From Pseudomonas sp. AN-1 (GTDB lineage: Bacteria; Pseudomonadota; Gammaproteobacteria; Pseudomonadales; Pseudomonadaceae), in NCBI RefSeq assembly GCF_034057115.1, contig NZ_CP139195.1, positions 2,294,001-2,358,000 of the forward strand: DNA of 64,000 nt. Reading direction: 5' to 3'. The notes under the pieces are model-generated. The model was given only the letters and a program-made list of their open reading frames with translations, was not told the DNA's origin and made no database searches. Positions 52,670-62,788 of this stretch are shown here, one piece after another. Each line of letters begins with the position of its first letter. The stretch's first letter is position 1. The position numbers were made by a program, and so were the translations under genes.

Positions 52670-53569
52670 ATGTCCATCGTCCAGCGCCTGCTGCTGCCGC
52701 TCCTGCTCGGACCGGCCGCCGCCCTGGCCCAGCAAGCCGTCACCTACACCGAGATCGCGCCGATCCTGCAGGCGCGCTGCGTGCTCTGCCACTCCGGAGC
52801 CAGCGCACCGCTGGGGCTGCGCCTGGACAGCCTGGAAGGACTGCGCGCCGGCAGCCAGCGCGGCCCGGTGGCGCTCGCCGGCAAGCCGCAGGACAGCGAG
52901 CTGCTGCTGCGCCTGAGCGGCGCACGCCAGCCGCGCATGCCGATGACCGGCCCGCCCTGGCTGTCCGCGGCCGAGATGTCCCTGTTCGAGCGCTGGATCG
53001 CCGACGGCCTGCCGGCCGGCGCCGACCCCGCCGCCACAGCCCCCGCTCCGCCCGCCCAGACTGTCGACGGCCCGGTCACCTGGACCCAGGTCGCGCCGAT
53101 CCTCGCCCGCCGCTGCAGCAAGTGCCACGCCACCCAGGGCCTGATGGGCCCGCCGCCGGAAGGCCTGCGCCTGACCTCCCACGCCGAGGCCCTGGCCAGC
53201 GGCGAGCGCGCGCGGGTGATCCCCGGCGCGCCCGAGGCCAGCGAGCTGCTGCGCCGCATCCGCGGCCAGGCGCGACCGCGCATGCCCTACGACGGCCCGC
53301 CCTGGCTGGACGAGGCGGAGATCGCGCTGATCGCCGCCTGGATCGAACAGGGCGCGCGCGACGCCGAGGGCCGCCCAGCCGCCACGCCGGCCGGCGCCCG
53401 CCTGCGTCTGCACGGCACCCTCGGCGCCGGCTGGACGCTGGACGGCCTGCCGCTGCGGGTCGGCACCGGCACGCGGATCGACAAGAGCCCGCGACCCGGC
53501 GACTACGTACAGGTGCGCGGCCGCTGGTCGGGCCAGGACGTCGAGGTGGAACGCCTGCGCCGACGCTGA
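52670..53569 (+). CDS. periplasmic dihaem c-type cytochrome with C-terminal DUF5666-like domain
   Basis: This 299-residue secreted protein has a signal peptide (MSIVQRLLLPLLLGPAAALA), two PSCyt1-like haem domains with CVLCH (C37-H41) and CSKCH (C149-H153), each with a following methionine (RQPRMPMTGPPW, RPRMPYDGPPW) as likely axial ligand, and a C-terminal ~60-residue beta-rich domain (LRLHGTLGAGWTLDG ... DYVQVRGRWSGQDVEVERL) resembling DUF5666. The two haem units look like an internal duplication. Start ATG 52670 follows GGAG. Its divergent neighbour, the multicopper oxidase, could be its redox partner (inference). Confidence 0.88.
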   Translation: MSIVQRLLLPLLLGPAAALAQQAVTYTEIAPILQARCVLCHSGASAPLGLRLDSLEGLRAGSQRGPVALAGKPQDSELLLRLSGARQPRMPMTGPPWLSAAEMSLFERWIADGLPAGADPAATAPAPPAQTVDGPVTWTQVAPILARRCSKCHATQGLMGPPPEGLRLTSHAEALASGERARVIPGAPEASELLRRIRGQARPRMPYDGPPWLDEAEIALIAAWIEQGARDAEGRPAATPAGARLRLHGTLGAGWTLDGLPLRVGTGTRIDKSPRPGDYVQVRGRWSGQDVEVERLRRR

Positions 53570-53575
53570 GCGCCT

Positions 53576-54847
53576 TCAGCCCGCCAGCAGGCGGGTCAGC
53601 GCATGCAGGCCGAGGCCGACCAGGCCGCCGACCAGGGTGCCGTTGATGCGGATGAACTGCAGATCGCGGCCGACGTTGCGCTCCAGCTGCTCGACCAGCT
53701 CGGCGCTGTCCCAGCGCTCGACCCGCTCGGCGATGTAGCGGCGGATGTCCTCGCGATGCCGCTCGACCAGCGCCGGCGCCACCTCGAGCAACTGGTCGTT
53801 GATCCAGCGGCGCATCGCCGCATCCGTCGCCAGCGCCTCGCCCAGGCGCAGGCACAGGCTCTCCAGACGGCGGCGGATGGTCGAATCGGCGTCGCCCAGG
53901 TCGGCCTGCAGCCAGTCGACCAGATCGTCCCACAGCTGGCGCAGGTAGCCGGCCAGCGCCGGGTGGGCGAGCAGCTGCTCGCGGATCTGCTCGCCCTTGA
54001 GGCGGAACGCCGGATCCTCCTTGAGGCGGGCGACGAAACGCGCCACGCAGCCATCGAAGTGGCCGCGCAGCTCGTGCTGCGGGTCACGGCTGATCTCGCC
54101 GATCAGCTCGGAAACCCGGCGCACCACCTTGTCCGCCGACCACTGGCCGGCCTTCTCGTCGAGCGGGATGTCCTTGCCGAACAGGCGAAAGCGCAGCGCG
54201 CTGAACTCGCCGGACAGCCCGGCGGCGATGCGCCGCTGCACCGCCTCGTCCTGCAGCAGCAGGTCGAGCTGGGCCAGCAGCTCGTCGAGCATCGCCTGGT
54301 GGCGGCGCTCGTGGGTCAGCAGGTCGAGCAGCTGGCCGCCGAGACGGGCCAGGTCCAGTTCGCGCAGGCGGCGGGTGGCGCTGCGCTGGACGAACTGGAT
54401 CACCCGCTCGTCGCGCAGGGCATTGAGGCCGTAGCGCGCCACGCCGACCAGTTGGCGGGCCAGCGCCGCGGCGCTGGCCGGGCGACGCAGCCATTCGGCC
54501 AGCCGCCCGGCGGCGTCGAAGGCCTCGAGCTTGGCCATCACCTGCGGGGTGGCGAGGAAGTGGGTGCAGATGAAGTCGGCCAGGTTGCGCCCGAGACGCG
54601 CCTGCTTGCGCGGGATGATCGCCGTGTGCGGGATCGGCAGGCCCAGCGGGTGACGGAACAGCGCGGTGACCGCGAACCAGTCGGCGATCGCGCCGACCAT
54701 CGCCGCCTCGGCGAAGGCCTGCAGGTAACCCCAGCCGGGATGCCCCGGCAGCAGGGCGGTGGCCAGCGCGTACAGCGCCGCCGCCAGCAGCAGCAGGCCG
54801 AGGGCGATGGCCTTCATGCGGGCCAGGGGGGAGCTCCACAGCGACAT
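53576..54847 (-). CDS. DUF445 family membrane-anchored protein (YjiN-like)
   Basis: This 423-residue protein has an N-terminal transmembrane segment (KAIALGLLLLAAALYALATALL), the DUF445 core with FAEAAMVGAIADWFAVTALFRHPLGLPIPHTAIIPRKQ and long helical regions, and a C-terminal hydrophobic segment GTLVGGLVGLGLHALTRLL. The function of the family is not known. Start 54847 has AAGGAG upstream. Confidence 0.92.
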   Translation of the reverse strand: MSLWSSPLARMKAIALGLLLLAAALYALATALLPGHPGWGYLQAFAEAAMVGAIADWFAVTALFRHPLGLPIPHTAIIPRKQARLGRNLADFICTHFLATPQVMAKLEAFDAAGRLAEWLRRPASAAALARQLVGVARYGLNALRDERVIQFVQRSATRRLRELDLARLGGQLLDLLTHERRHQAMLDELLAQLDLLLQDEAVQRRIAAGLSGEFSALRFRLFGKDIPLDEKAGQWSADKVVRRVSELIGEISRDPQHELRGHFDGCVARFVARLKEDPAFRLKGEQIREQLLAHPALAGYLRQLWDDLVDWLQADLGDADSTIRRRLESLCLRLGEALATDAAMRRWINDQLLEVAPALVERHREDIRRYIAERVERWDSAELVEQLERNVGRDLQFIRINGTLVGGLVGLGLHALTRLLAG

Positions 54848-54896
54848 CGGGCGACTCCTTGTCGACGTATTGGCTGCAGCATAGCGAGGCGGAAAA

Positions 54897-54926
54897 GCAA
54901 AAGGGCAGCTCACGCTGCCCTTTTGC
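54897..54926 (-). terminator. Rho-independent terminator of guaA
   Basis: 13-bp perfect arms GCAAAAGGGCAGC (54897-54909) and GCTGCCCTTTTGC (54914-54926), loop TCAC, followed on the minus strand by TTTTCC. It lies about 25 bp after the guaA stop. Confidence 0.88.
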
Positions 54927-54951
54927 CTGTCAGATCACCGGAGCGACCGGA

Positions 54952-56532
54952 TCATTCCCACTCGATGGTCGCCGGCGGCTTGCTCGACACGTCGTAGGTG
55001 ACGCGCGAGATGCCTTCGATCTCGTTGATGATGCGGTTGGAGACCTTCTCCAGCAGCTCGTAGGGCAGGTGCGCCCAGCGTGCGGTCATGAAGTCGATGG
55101 TTTCCACCGCACGCAGGGCCACCACCCAGGCGTAGCGGCGGCCGTCGCCGACCACGCCGACCGACTTGACCGGCTGGAACACCACGAAGGCCTGGCTGGT
55201 CTTGTGGTACCAGTCGAAGTTGCGCAGCTCCTCGATGAAGATGTGGTCGGCGCGACGCAGCAGGTCGGCGTACTCCTTCTTCACCTCGCCGAGGATGCGC
55301 ACGCCCAGGCCCGGGCCCGGGAACGGGTGGCGGTAGACCATGTCGTAGGGCAGGCCGAGTTCGAGGCCGATCTTGCGCACCTCGTCCTTGAACAGCTCGC
55401 GCAGCGGCTCGACCAGCTGGAACTGCATGTCTTCCGGCAGGCCGCCGACGTTGTGGTGCGACTTGATCACGTGGGCCTTGCCGGTCTTGGCGCCGGCCGA
55501 CTCGATCACGTCCGGGTAGATGGTGCCCTGGGCGAGGAAGTCGATGCCCTCGAGCTTCTTGGCCTCCTGGTCGAACACCTCGATGAAGCTGCGGCCGATG
55601 ATCTTGCGCTTCTGCTCCGGATCGCTGACGCCGGCCAGGCGGCCGAGGAACAGCTCCTCGGCGTTGGCGCGGATCACCTTGACGCCCATGTTCTCGGCGA
55701 ACATGGCCATCACCTGGTCGCCCTCGTGCAGGCGCAGCAGGCCGTTGTCGACGAACACGCAGGTCAGCTGCTCGCCGATGGCGCGGTGCAGCAGCGCGGC
55801 GACCACCGAGGAGTCGACGCCACCGGACAGGCCGAGCAGCACCTTGCGGTCACCGACCTGCTTGCGCACGGTGGCGATGGCGTCCTCGACGATGTTGGCC
55901 GGGGTCCACAGCGCCTCGCAGCCGCAGATCTCGAGGATGAAGCGCGACAGGATGCGGCCGCCCTGCTTGGTGTGGGTCACTTCCGGATGGAACTGCACGC
56001 CGTAGTAGCAGCGGTTGTCGTCGGCGATGGCGGCGATCGGGCAGCTCGGGGTGCTGGCGACGATGTGGAAGCCTTCCGGCAGCGTGGTGACCTTGTCGCC
56101 GTGACTCATCCACACGTCGAGGCTGAGCAGGCCGTCGTCGTCCATGTGGTCCTCGATGCCGTCGAGCAGGCGGCTCTTGCCGACCAGGTCGACGCGGGCG
56201 TAGCCGAACTCGCGCAGGTCGGAGCCCTGCACCTTGCCGCCGAGCTGCTCGGACATGGTCTGCATGCCGTAGCAGATGCCGAACAGCGGCACGCCCAGGT
56301 CGAACACCGCCTGCGGCGCGCGCGGGCTGTTCTCCTCGTGCACCGACTCCGGACCGCCGGCGAGGATGATGCCGCGCGGGTCGAAGGCGCGGATCGCCTC
56401 GTCGTCCATGTCGAACGGATGGATCTCGCAGTACACGCCGATCTCGCGCACGCGGCGGGCGATCAGCTGGGTGTACTGGGAACCGAAGTCGAGGATCAGG
56501 ATCCGGTGAGCGTGAATGTCGTGGTGGGCCAT
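54952..56532 (-). CDS. guaA: GMP synthase (glutamine-hydrolysing)
   Basis: This 526-residue enzyme aminates XMP to GMP. It has an N-terminal class I glutaminase ([10 protein letters not shown]87; FHPEVTHT), an ATP pyrophosphatase domain ([16 protein letters not shown]) and the C-terminal dimerisation domain ending PPATIEWE. The ATG at 56532 ([10 protein letters not shown]) with GAGAG upstream gives the usual length; ATG 56538 is also possible. It is the second gene after guaB. Confidence 0.97.
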   Translation of the reverse strand: MAHHDIHAHRILILDFGSQYTQLIARRVREIGVYCEIHPFDMDDEAIRAFDPRGIILAGGPESVHEENSPRAPQAVFDLGVPLFGICYGMQTMSEQLGGKVQGSDLREFGYARVDLVGKSRLLDGIEDHMDDDGLLSLDVWMSHGDKVTTLPEGFHIVASTPSCPIAAIADDNRCYYGVQFHPEVTHTKQGGRILSRFILEICGCEALWTPANIVEDAIATVRKQVGDRKVLLGLSGGVDSSVVAALLHRAIGEQLTCVFVDNGLLRLHEGDQVMAMFAENMGVKVIRANAEELFLGRLAGVSDPEQKRKIIGRSFIEVFDQEAKKLEGIDFLAQGTIYPDVIESAGAKTGKAHVIKSHHNVGGLPEDMQFQLVEPLRELFKDEVRKIGLELGLPYDMVYRHPFPGPGLGVRILGEVKKEYADLLRRADHIFIEELRNFDWYHKTSQAFVVFQPVKSVGVVGDGRRYAWVVALRAVETIDFMTARWAHLPYELLEKVSNRIINEIEGISRVTYDVSSKPPATIEWE

Positions 56533-56561
56533 GGCCATCTCTCGTAGCGGAATGCACAAAC

Positions 56562-56590
56562 GACACGGGGCTGAAAAGCAGCCCCGTGTC
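56562..56590 (-). other. intercistronic hairpin between guaB and guaA
   Basis: Perfect 11-bp stem GACACGGGGCT / AGCCCCGTGTC with a 7-base loop, about 20 bp after the guaB stop. No T-run follows, so it may modulate readthrough or mRNA decay between guaB and guaA. Confidence 0.55.
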
Positions 56591-56611
56591 GCCAGTTCAA
56601 AAGCTCAGCAA

Positions 56612-58120
<1,509 letters not shown>

Positions 58121-58144
58121 TTATACCCGGCACGGGGCTCGGGC

Positions 58145-58468
58145 TCAACGCGGCTGGTCGCCTGCGCGTGCACGGCCAGCGACCAGGCTCAGTTCCGTGC
58201 CCCGCTCGCGGCGCTGGGCCAGGTAGCGGGTGCAGCTGACGCGCAGGAAGGAGGCGAAGTTGACCACCTCGCCGCGGTAGTCCATGACCTCCTCGTACAG
58301 CTTGGCGATCAGCTGGTTGGTGGTCATGCCGTCGACCTCGGCGATCTCGCGCAGGATGTCCCAGAACTGATTCTCCAGGCGCAGGGTGGTGACCACGCCG
58401 CGGATGCGCAGGGAGCGCGAGCGCGACTCGTAGAGGATCGGGTCGGCCTTGACGTACAGCTCGCACAT
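58145..58468 (-). CDS. ribbon-helix-helix domain protein
   Basis: This 107-residue protein has an RHH_4-type domain: SLRIRGVVTTLRLENQFWDILREIAEVDGMTTNQLIAKLYEEV (~18-62) and FASFLRVSCTRYLAQR. Members of this group occur next to diverse enzymes and are thought to bind DNA, or in some cases act like Arc repressors; the target is unknown. It follows a family A repeat and precedes guaB on the same strand. Confidence 0.82.
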   Translation of the reverse strand: MCELYVKADPILYESRSRSLRIRGVVTTLRLENQFWDILREIAEVDGMTTNQLIAKLYEEVMDYRGEVVNFASFLRVSCTRYLAQRRERGTELSLVAGRARAGDQPR

Positions 58469-58485
58469 GAGTGTCTCCTCGAACC

Positions 58486-58510
58486 GTAGGGTGCGCCGCG
58501 CGCCCCCTAC
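58486..58510. repeat. short family A palindrome
   Basis: GTAGGG-T-GCGC-CGC-GCGC-C-CCCTAC forms a 25-bp near-perfect hairpin with the same ends (GTAGGGTGCGC) as the longer elements at 2219-2272 and 62692-62744. It sits 18 bp upstream of the RHH gene start. Confidence 0.7.
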
Positions 58511-58526
58511 CGCTCTGGTGCATGGA

Positions 58527-59108
58527 TCAAAGCTCGATGCGGGTACCCAGCACCTTGAGGAACGCCGCCAGCCAGGCCGGATGCGCCGGCCAGGCCGGGG
58601 CGGTGACCAGGTTGCCGTCGCTGTGCGCCTGGTCGACCGGGATTTCCACGTAGCGCCCGCCGGCCAGGGCGACCTCCGGGGCGCAGGCCGGGTAGGCGCT
58701 GCACTCGCGGTCCTTGAGCACGCCGGCGGCAGCCAGCAGCTGGGCGCCGTGGCAGATCGCGGCGATCGGCTTGCCGGCCCGGGCGATGGCCTGCACCAGT
58801 TCGATCACCTCGGCGTTCAGGCGCAGGTACTCCGGCGCGCGGCCGCCCGGCACCACCAGGGCGTCGTAGTCGGCGGCCTGCACGGCAGCGAAGTCGAAGT
58901 TGAGGGCGAAGTTGTGCCCCGGCTTCTCGCTGTAGGTCTGGTCGCCCTCGAAGTCATGGATCGCGGTGCGCACGCTCTGCCCGGCGGCCTTGCCCGGACA
59001 CACCGCGTGCACGGTGTGGCCAACCATCGACAGCGCCTGGAACGGCACCATCACTTCGTAGTCCTCGACGTAATCGCCGACCAGCATGAGGATCTTCTTC
59101 GCAGCCAT
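58527..59108 (-). CDS. DJ-1/PfpI family protein
   Basis: This 193-residue protein ([39 protein letters not shown]) has the DJ-1/PfpI fold with the nucleophile elbow [16 protein letters not shown] and an acidic residue in GDYVEDYE. The family includes chaperones, glyoxalase-like and amidase-like enzymes, so the precise activity is open. Start 59108 follows GGGAGAGA; the longer frame was rejected. Confidence 0.9.
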   Translation of the reverse strand: MAAKKILMLVGDYVEDYEVMVPFQALSMVGHTVHAVCPGKAAGQSVRTAIHDFEGDQTYSEKPGHNFALNFDFAAVQAADYDALVVPGGRAPEYLRLNAEVIELVQAIARAGKPIAAICHGAQLLAAAGVLKDRECSAYPACAPEVALAGGRYVEIPVDQAHSDGNLVTAPAWPAHPAWLAAFLKVLGTRIEL

Positions 59109-59198
59109 GGTTCTCTCCCTGTTCCGGGTGGTGAAGGAGCCAGCAGTATCGACCATGGCGCGGCAAGTGGGTAACAGCCGCCTACTACAGGGCGCGCC

Positions 59199-59747
59199 TC
59201 AGGGATCGACCTGCACCACGCGCACGGCAAAGCCCAGCCGCTCGGCGAAAGCGTCGAGGAAGTCCTGACGCAACCCCGCCTCCGCCCAGCCGTTGAAGAT
59301 GAAGCCCAGGTCGGAGAAGCCGCACGGCTGCAGGAACAGGAAGCCGTTGATGTCGTCCTCGAAGCCGCATTCCGGGCAGGTGAAGTTGTCGGCCTCCCCC
59401 GGCCACCAGACCTCCAGGCTGTCGAACAGCGGCTCGCCGATCTCCTGGCGGCACTGCGGGCAGCCGGCTTCCTCGCGAAAATCGCGGGTCGGCGTATAGA
59501 TGCAGCGCCGGGTGACGATCTCCAGGCCGTTGTGCGGCTGGCCGAACGGCAAGCGCTCGGGATGCAGGGCCACCCGCAGCGCGCCGGGGGCGATGGCGTA
59601 GGCCATGCCGTTGCCGCCCTGCCCGCAGGTGGTCGGCAGCGCCGCGACTATCTCGCGCCTGACCAGCCAGTTGAGCAACTGGCGCGCCTTGGCCTCGTGG
59701 GCGGGGACGCTGGAAATCTGCGGGACGAGGATGAGCTGTGCGGTCAT
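59199..59747 (-). CDS. uncharacterised protein with a four-cysteine zinc-ribbon-like site
   Basis: This 182-residue cytoplasmic protein is not recognised beyond a conserved pseudomonad hypothetical. It has two CPxC pairs, GCPQCRQEIG (about residue 95) and FTCPECGFEDDING (about residue 123), 25-30 residues apart as in a zinc ribbon, and an acidic/aromatic C-terminal domain (LQPCGFSDLGFIFNGWAEAG). No signal peptide, HTH or membrane segment was found. Neighbours give no clear role. Confidence 0.8.
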   Translation of the reverse strand: MTAQLILVPQISSVPAHEAKARQLLNWLVRREIVAALPTTCGQGGNGMAYAIAPGALRVALHPERLPFGQPHNGLEIVTRRCIYTPTRDFREEAGCPQCRQEIGEPLFDSLEVWWPGEADNFTCPECGFEDDINGFLFLQPCGFSDLGFIFNGWAEAGLRQDFLDAFAERLGFAVRVVQVDP

Positions 59748-59801
59748 GGCGGCTGGCCGGCAAGAAGAAAGCCGCGCAGCTTAGGCGCTGGCGCGGACAA
59801 A

Positions 59802-60269
59802 TCAAGTCCGCTGGACGGCCGGCACCGCAGCCCGGCGCGCCAGCCAGCGCTCGCGCAGCACATCCCAGCCCCAGTTGAAGGCCACGGTGTAGGGCAGGAA
59901 GAACAGGATCAGGCCGATGTCGAGCAGCAGCGCCTCGAGCAGGCCGATCGACAGCCACCAGGCCGCCAGCGGCACCAGCACGACGATCAGCCCCGTCTCG
60001 AACAGCAGCGCGTGGCACAGCCGCACCCGCAGGTCGCGGCGGAAGCCCAGGCGCTGCTGGGCGCGGTCGAACAGCCAGTTGAACAGCATGTTCCAGAGCA
60101 TGGCGACGGTCGAGAACATCAGGGTCAGCAGCCCCAGCTGCAGCAGCGGCTTGCCCAGCAGCCAGGCCAGCGCCGGTGCGCAGATCAGCAGGGCAATCAG
60201 CTCGAAGGCCAGCGCATGGCCGATGCGTTCGCCCAGCGAGCGTTGCAGGGGATTGGCGTTCAGGCTCAT
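59802..60269 (-). CDS. PACE-family efflux protein (AceI-like)
   Basis: This 155-residue inner-membrane protein has two BTP (bacterial transmembrane pair) domains, four helices in all: LGERIGHALAFELIALLICAPALAWLL with the essential-type glutamate, LWNMLFNWLFDRA, RLCHALLFETGLIVVLVPLAAWWL and VAFNWGWDVLRERW. This is the pattern of proteobacterial antimicrobial compound efflux transporters such as AceI, which export biguanides and other cations including polyamines. The start at 60269 (MSLNANPLQRS) was chosen. It is divergent from a LysR gene, the standard arrangement for these pairs. Confidence 0.9.
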   Translation of the reverse strand: MSLNANPLQRSLGERIGHALAFELIALLICAPALAWLLGKPLLQLGLLTLMFSTVAMLWNMLFNWLFDRAQQRLGFRRDLRVRLCHALLFETGLIVVLVPLAAWWLSIGLLEALLLDIGLILFFLPYTVAFNWGWDVLRERWLARRAAVPAVQRT

Positions 60270-60357
60270 GGCAGGGACCTCGCGATCGAAAGCAGCGGGC
60301 GCTATTCTCATCGGTCATCCAGCCACGAACAAACCAGCTACCATCGGTGAAGCCGAT

Positions 60358-61272
60358 ATGAACCTGTCTGCCGAATCACTCCAGGCCTTCGCCCAGGCGG
60401 CCGCCTGCGGCTCGCTCAGCGCCGCCGCGCGGCGGCTGGGCAAGAGCCAGTCGACCGTCAGCGAAGCGGTGGCGCGCCTGGAGCTCGACCTCGGCGTCGA
60501 GCTGTTCCGCCGCGGGCCGCGCCGCCTCGAACTGACCGAAGCCGGCGCCAGCCTGCTCGCCCACGCCGAAGCCGTGCTGGCTGCCGGCGACCGCCTGGCA
60601 CTGCACGCCGCCCGCCTGGCGCAGGGCCAGGAAGCGCGCCTGACCCTGGTCCTGTCCGACGCCTACCAGCCCCGCCAGTACGAGGCGCGTCTGCTGGAGC
60701 TCGACCGGCGCTTCCCCGACCTGGAGTTCGAGTGCCTGATCGCCGAGCACGCCGACGTGCTCGACCTGATCGGTCAGGGCCGCGCCCAGCTCGGCCTGCT
60801 CGCCGCGCAGCCCGCCTACCCGCCGGACATCGCCCACGCCGGGGTGGCGGTCAGCGCCGAATTCGGCCTGTTCGTCGCCGTCGACCATCCGCTGGCCACC
60901 CTGGCGCGGGTCGGTCCCGCGGACCTGGCGCAGTGGCGCGCGCTGCGCCTGAGCAGCGTGACCGCCAGCGAGACGCCGGCCGACGACCTGCCGGGCAGCG
61001 ACGTGCGTAGCGGCGTGCGCAGCGACGTGCGTAGCGGCGCTCGCTGCTGGTCGGCGCCAGACTACCTGCTGCTGCTGGAAATGGCCGGGCTCGGCTGCGG
61101 CTGGGCGGCGCTGCCGCGCCAGCTGGTCGCCGACTACGGCAGAGGCCGCCTGCATGAGCTGGCGCTCGACGGCTGGCCCAGGCGCGTGGCGGTGGACGCG
61201 GTGTGGTCGCGCCGGCGCGAACTCGGCCCGGTCGCCGCCTGGCTGCTCGACCGTCTGCTCGCCGACGACTGA
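60358..61272 (+). CDS. LysR-family transcriptional regulator
   Basis: This 304-residue regulator has an N-terminal winged HTH (SLSAAARRLGKSQSTVSEAVARLELDLGVELF, ~17-48) and a periplasmic-binding-like effector domain. It is 88 bp from the divergent PACE gene, so it very likely controls it. A 24-bp tandem duplication at 60997-61044 adds an SDVRSGVR/SDVRSGAR repeat within the effector domain (residues ~214-229). Start ATG 60358. Confidence 0.92.
   Translation: MNLSAESLQAFAQAAACGSLSAAARRLGKSQSTVSEAVARLELDLGVELFRRGPRRLELTEAGASLLAHAEAVLAAGDRLALHAARLAQGQEARLTLVLSDAYQPRQYEARLLELDRRFPDLEFECLIAEHADVLDLIGQGRAQLGLLAAQPAYPPDIAHAGVAVSAEFGLFVAVDHPLATLARVGPADLAQWRALRLSSVTASETPADDLPGSDVRSGVRSDVRSGARCWSAPDYLLLLEMAGLGCGWAALPRQLVADYGRGRLHELALDGWPRRVAVDAVWSRRRELGPVAAWLLDRLLADD
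60997..61044 (+). repeat. 24-bp tandem duplication inside the LysR gene
   Basis: Two head-to-tail copies of 24 bp (60997-61020, 61021-61044), two mismatches, frame-neutral. They encode SDVRSGVR and SDVRSGAR. Confidence 0.93.
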
Positions 61273-61315
61273 ATCCCTGTCGCTCCCGCCGCACGCTCGG
61301 CTTATCATGCCGGCC

Positions 61316-62695
61316 ATGCTCACCGATCCCTTCCAGCGGCTCGGCCTCGATCGCGAGGTCCTGACCGTCAGCCAGCTCAACCAGCGCGCCCGCCACCTGC
61401 TCGAGGACGTGTTCCCGCAGGTGTGGGTCGAGGGCGAGATCTCCAACCTGGCGCGGCCCTCCTCCGGGCACGTCTACTTCACCCTCAAGGACGCCGGCGC
61501 CCAGGTGCGCTGCGCGCTGTTCCGCTCCAGCGCCGCGCGGGTGCGCCAGGCGCTGCGCGACGGCCTGGCGGTGAAGGTGCGCGGCAAGGTCTCGCTGTTC
61601 GAGGGCCGCGGCGACTACCAGATGATCCTCGACGCGGTGGAGCCGGCCGGCGACGGCGCGCTGCGCCTGGCTTTCGAGGCGCTCAAGGACAAGCTGGCCG
61701 CCGAGGGGCTGTTCGCCGCCGCGGGCAAGCGCGCCCTGCCCGCCCATCCGCAGCGCGTCGGTATCGTCAGCTCGCCGTCAGGGGCGGTGATCCGCGACAT
61801 CATCAGCGTGTTCCGCCGCCGCGCGCCGCAGGTGGAGCTGACCCTGGTGCCCACCGCGGTGCAGGGCGTCGATGCCAGCGCGCAGATCGTCCGCGCGCTG
61901 CAGCTGGCCGACCGCCAGGGCTTCGACGCGCTGATCCTGGCCCGAGGCGGCGGCTCGCTGGAGGACCTGTGGTGCTTCAACGAGGAGGCGGTGGCGCGCG
62001 CCATCGCCGCCTGCGCGACACCGATCGTCAGCGCCGTGGGCCACGAGACCGACGTGACCATCGCCGACTTCGTCGCCGACGTGCGCGCGCCGACGCCCTC
62101 GGCCGCCGCCGAACTGCTCGCCCCCGACTCCAGCGACCTGCAGCGCCGCCTCGACGGCCTGCAGCGCCGCCTGACCCTGCGCATGCAGCACCTGCTGGCC
62201 GCCCGCCAGCTGCAGCTCGACGGCCTGCGCCGGCGCCTGCGCCATCCCGGCGAACGGCTGCGCCAGCAGGCCCAGCGCCTCGACGACTTGGAGCTGCGCC
62301 TGCGCCGGGCGATGGACCAGCGCCTGCGCACCGGCCACGAGCGTCTGGCGCGCCTGGACACCCGCCTGGCCGCCCAGCATCCCGAGCGCCTGCTCGAACT
62401 GCTGCGCCAGCGCCTCGACCACCTCGCCCAGCGCCTGCCGCGCGCCATGCACGCCGGCCTGCGCGAGCGCCGCCAGAAGCTCGGGGGCATCGCCCAGACC
62501 CTGCAGGTGGTCAGCCCGCTGGCCACCCTCGGCCGCGGCTACAGCATCCTCCTCGACGAGCGTGGCCGCGCCGTGTGCCGCGCCGCCGACACCGTTCCCG
62601 GCCAGCGCCTGACCGCCCGGCTGCACGAGGGCGAGCTGGCGCTGCGCGTCGAGGACAGCCCGGCGATGTCTGGCACGCTGGAACTGCCGTTGTAG
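61316..62695 (+). CDS. xseA: exodeoxyribonuclease VII large subunit
   Basis: This 459-residue subunit of ExoVII has an N-terminal OB fold (FPQVWVEGEISNLARPSSGHVYFTLKDAGAQVRC), the catalytic domain with ARGGGSLEDLWCFNEEAVARAI and VGHETDVTIADFVADVRAPTPSAAAELL, and a long coiled-coil region (~290-400) of the XseA type. ExoVII degrades single-stranded DNA. ATG 61316 (MLTDPFQRLGL) or 61307 could be the start. The stop codon lies within the left arm of a family A repeat. Confidence 0.96.
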   Translation: MLTDPFQRLGLDREVLTVSQLNQRARHLLEDVFPQVWVEGEISNLARPSSGHVYFTLKDAGAQVRCALFRSSAARVRQALRDGLAVKVRGKVSLFEGRGDYQMILDAVEPAGDGALRLAFEALKDKLAAEGLFAAAGKRALPAHPQRVGIVSSPSGAVIRDIISVFRRRAPQVELTLVPTAVQGVDASAQIVRALQLADRQGFDALILARGGGSLEDLWCFNEEAVARAIAACATPIVSAVGHETDVTIADFVADVRAPTPSAAAELLAPDSSDLQRRLDGLQRRLTLRMQHLLAARQLQLDGLRRRLRHPGERLRQQAQRLDDLELRLRRAMDQRLRTGHERLARLDTRLAAQHPERLLELLRQRLDHLAQRLPRAMHAGLRERRQKLGGIAQTLQVVSPLATLGRGYSILLDERGRAVCRAADTVPGQRLTARLHEGELALRVEDSPAMSGTLELPL

Positions 62696-62744
62696 GGTGC
62701 GCTGCGCGCCCCACAAACCGCATGGTGCGCACGGCGCACCCTAC
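62692..62744. repeat. intergenic palindromic repeat, family A
   Basis: Ends GTAGGGTGCGC (62692-62702) and GCGCACCCTAC (62734-62744) are exact inverted copies; the inner part contains GGTGCGCACGGCGCACC. The left arm includes the TAG stop of xseA. Same family as 2219-2272. Confidence 0.85.
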
Positions 62745-62788
62745 GTCACTCAGCCGCCAGGCCCGGGGCAGCCCCGCCATTCATCACC

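Noticed and set aside
53603-54997. Open frame opposite the DUF445 gene
   Set aside because: Mirror frame of a conserved gene; no start signal or domain.
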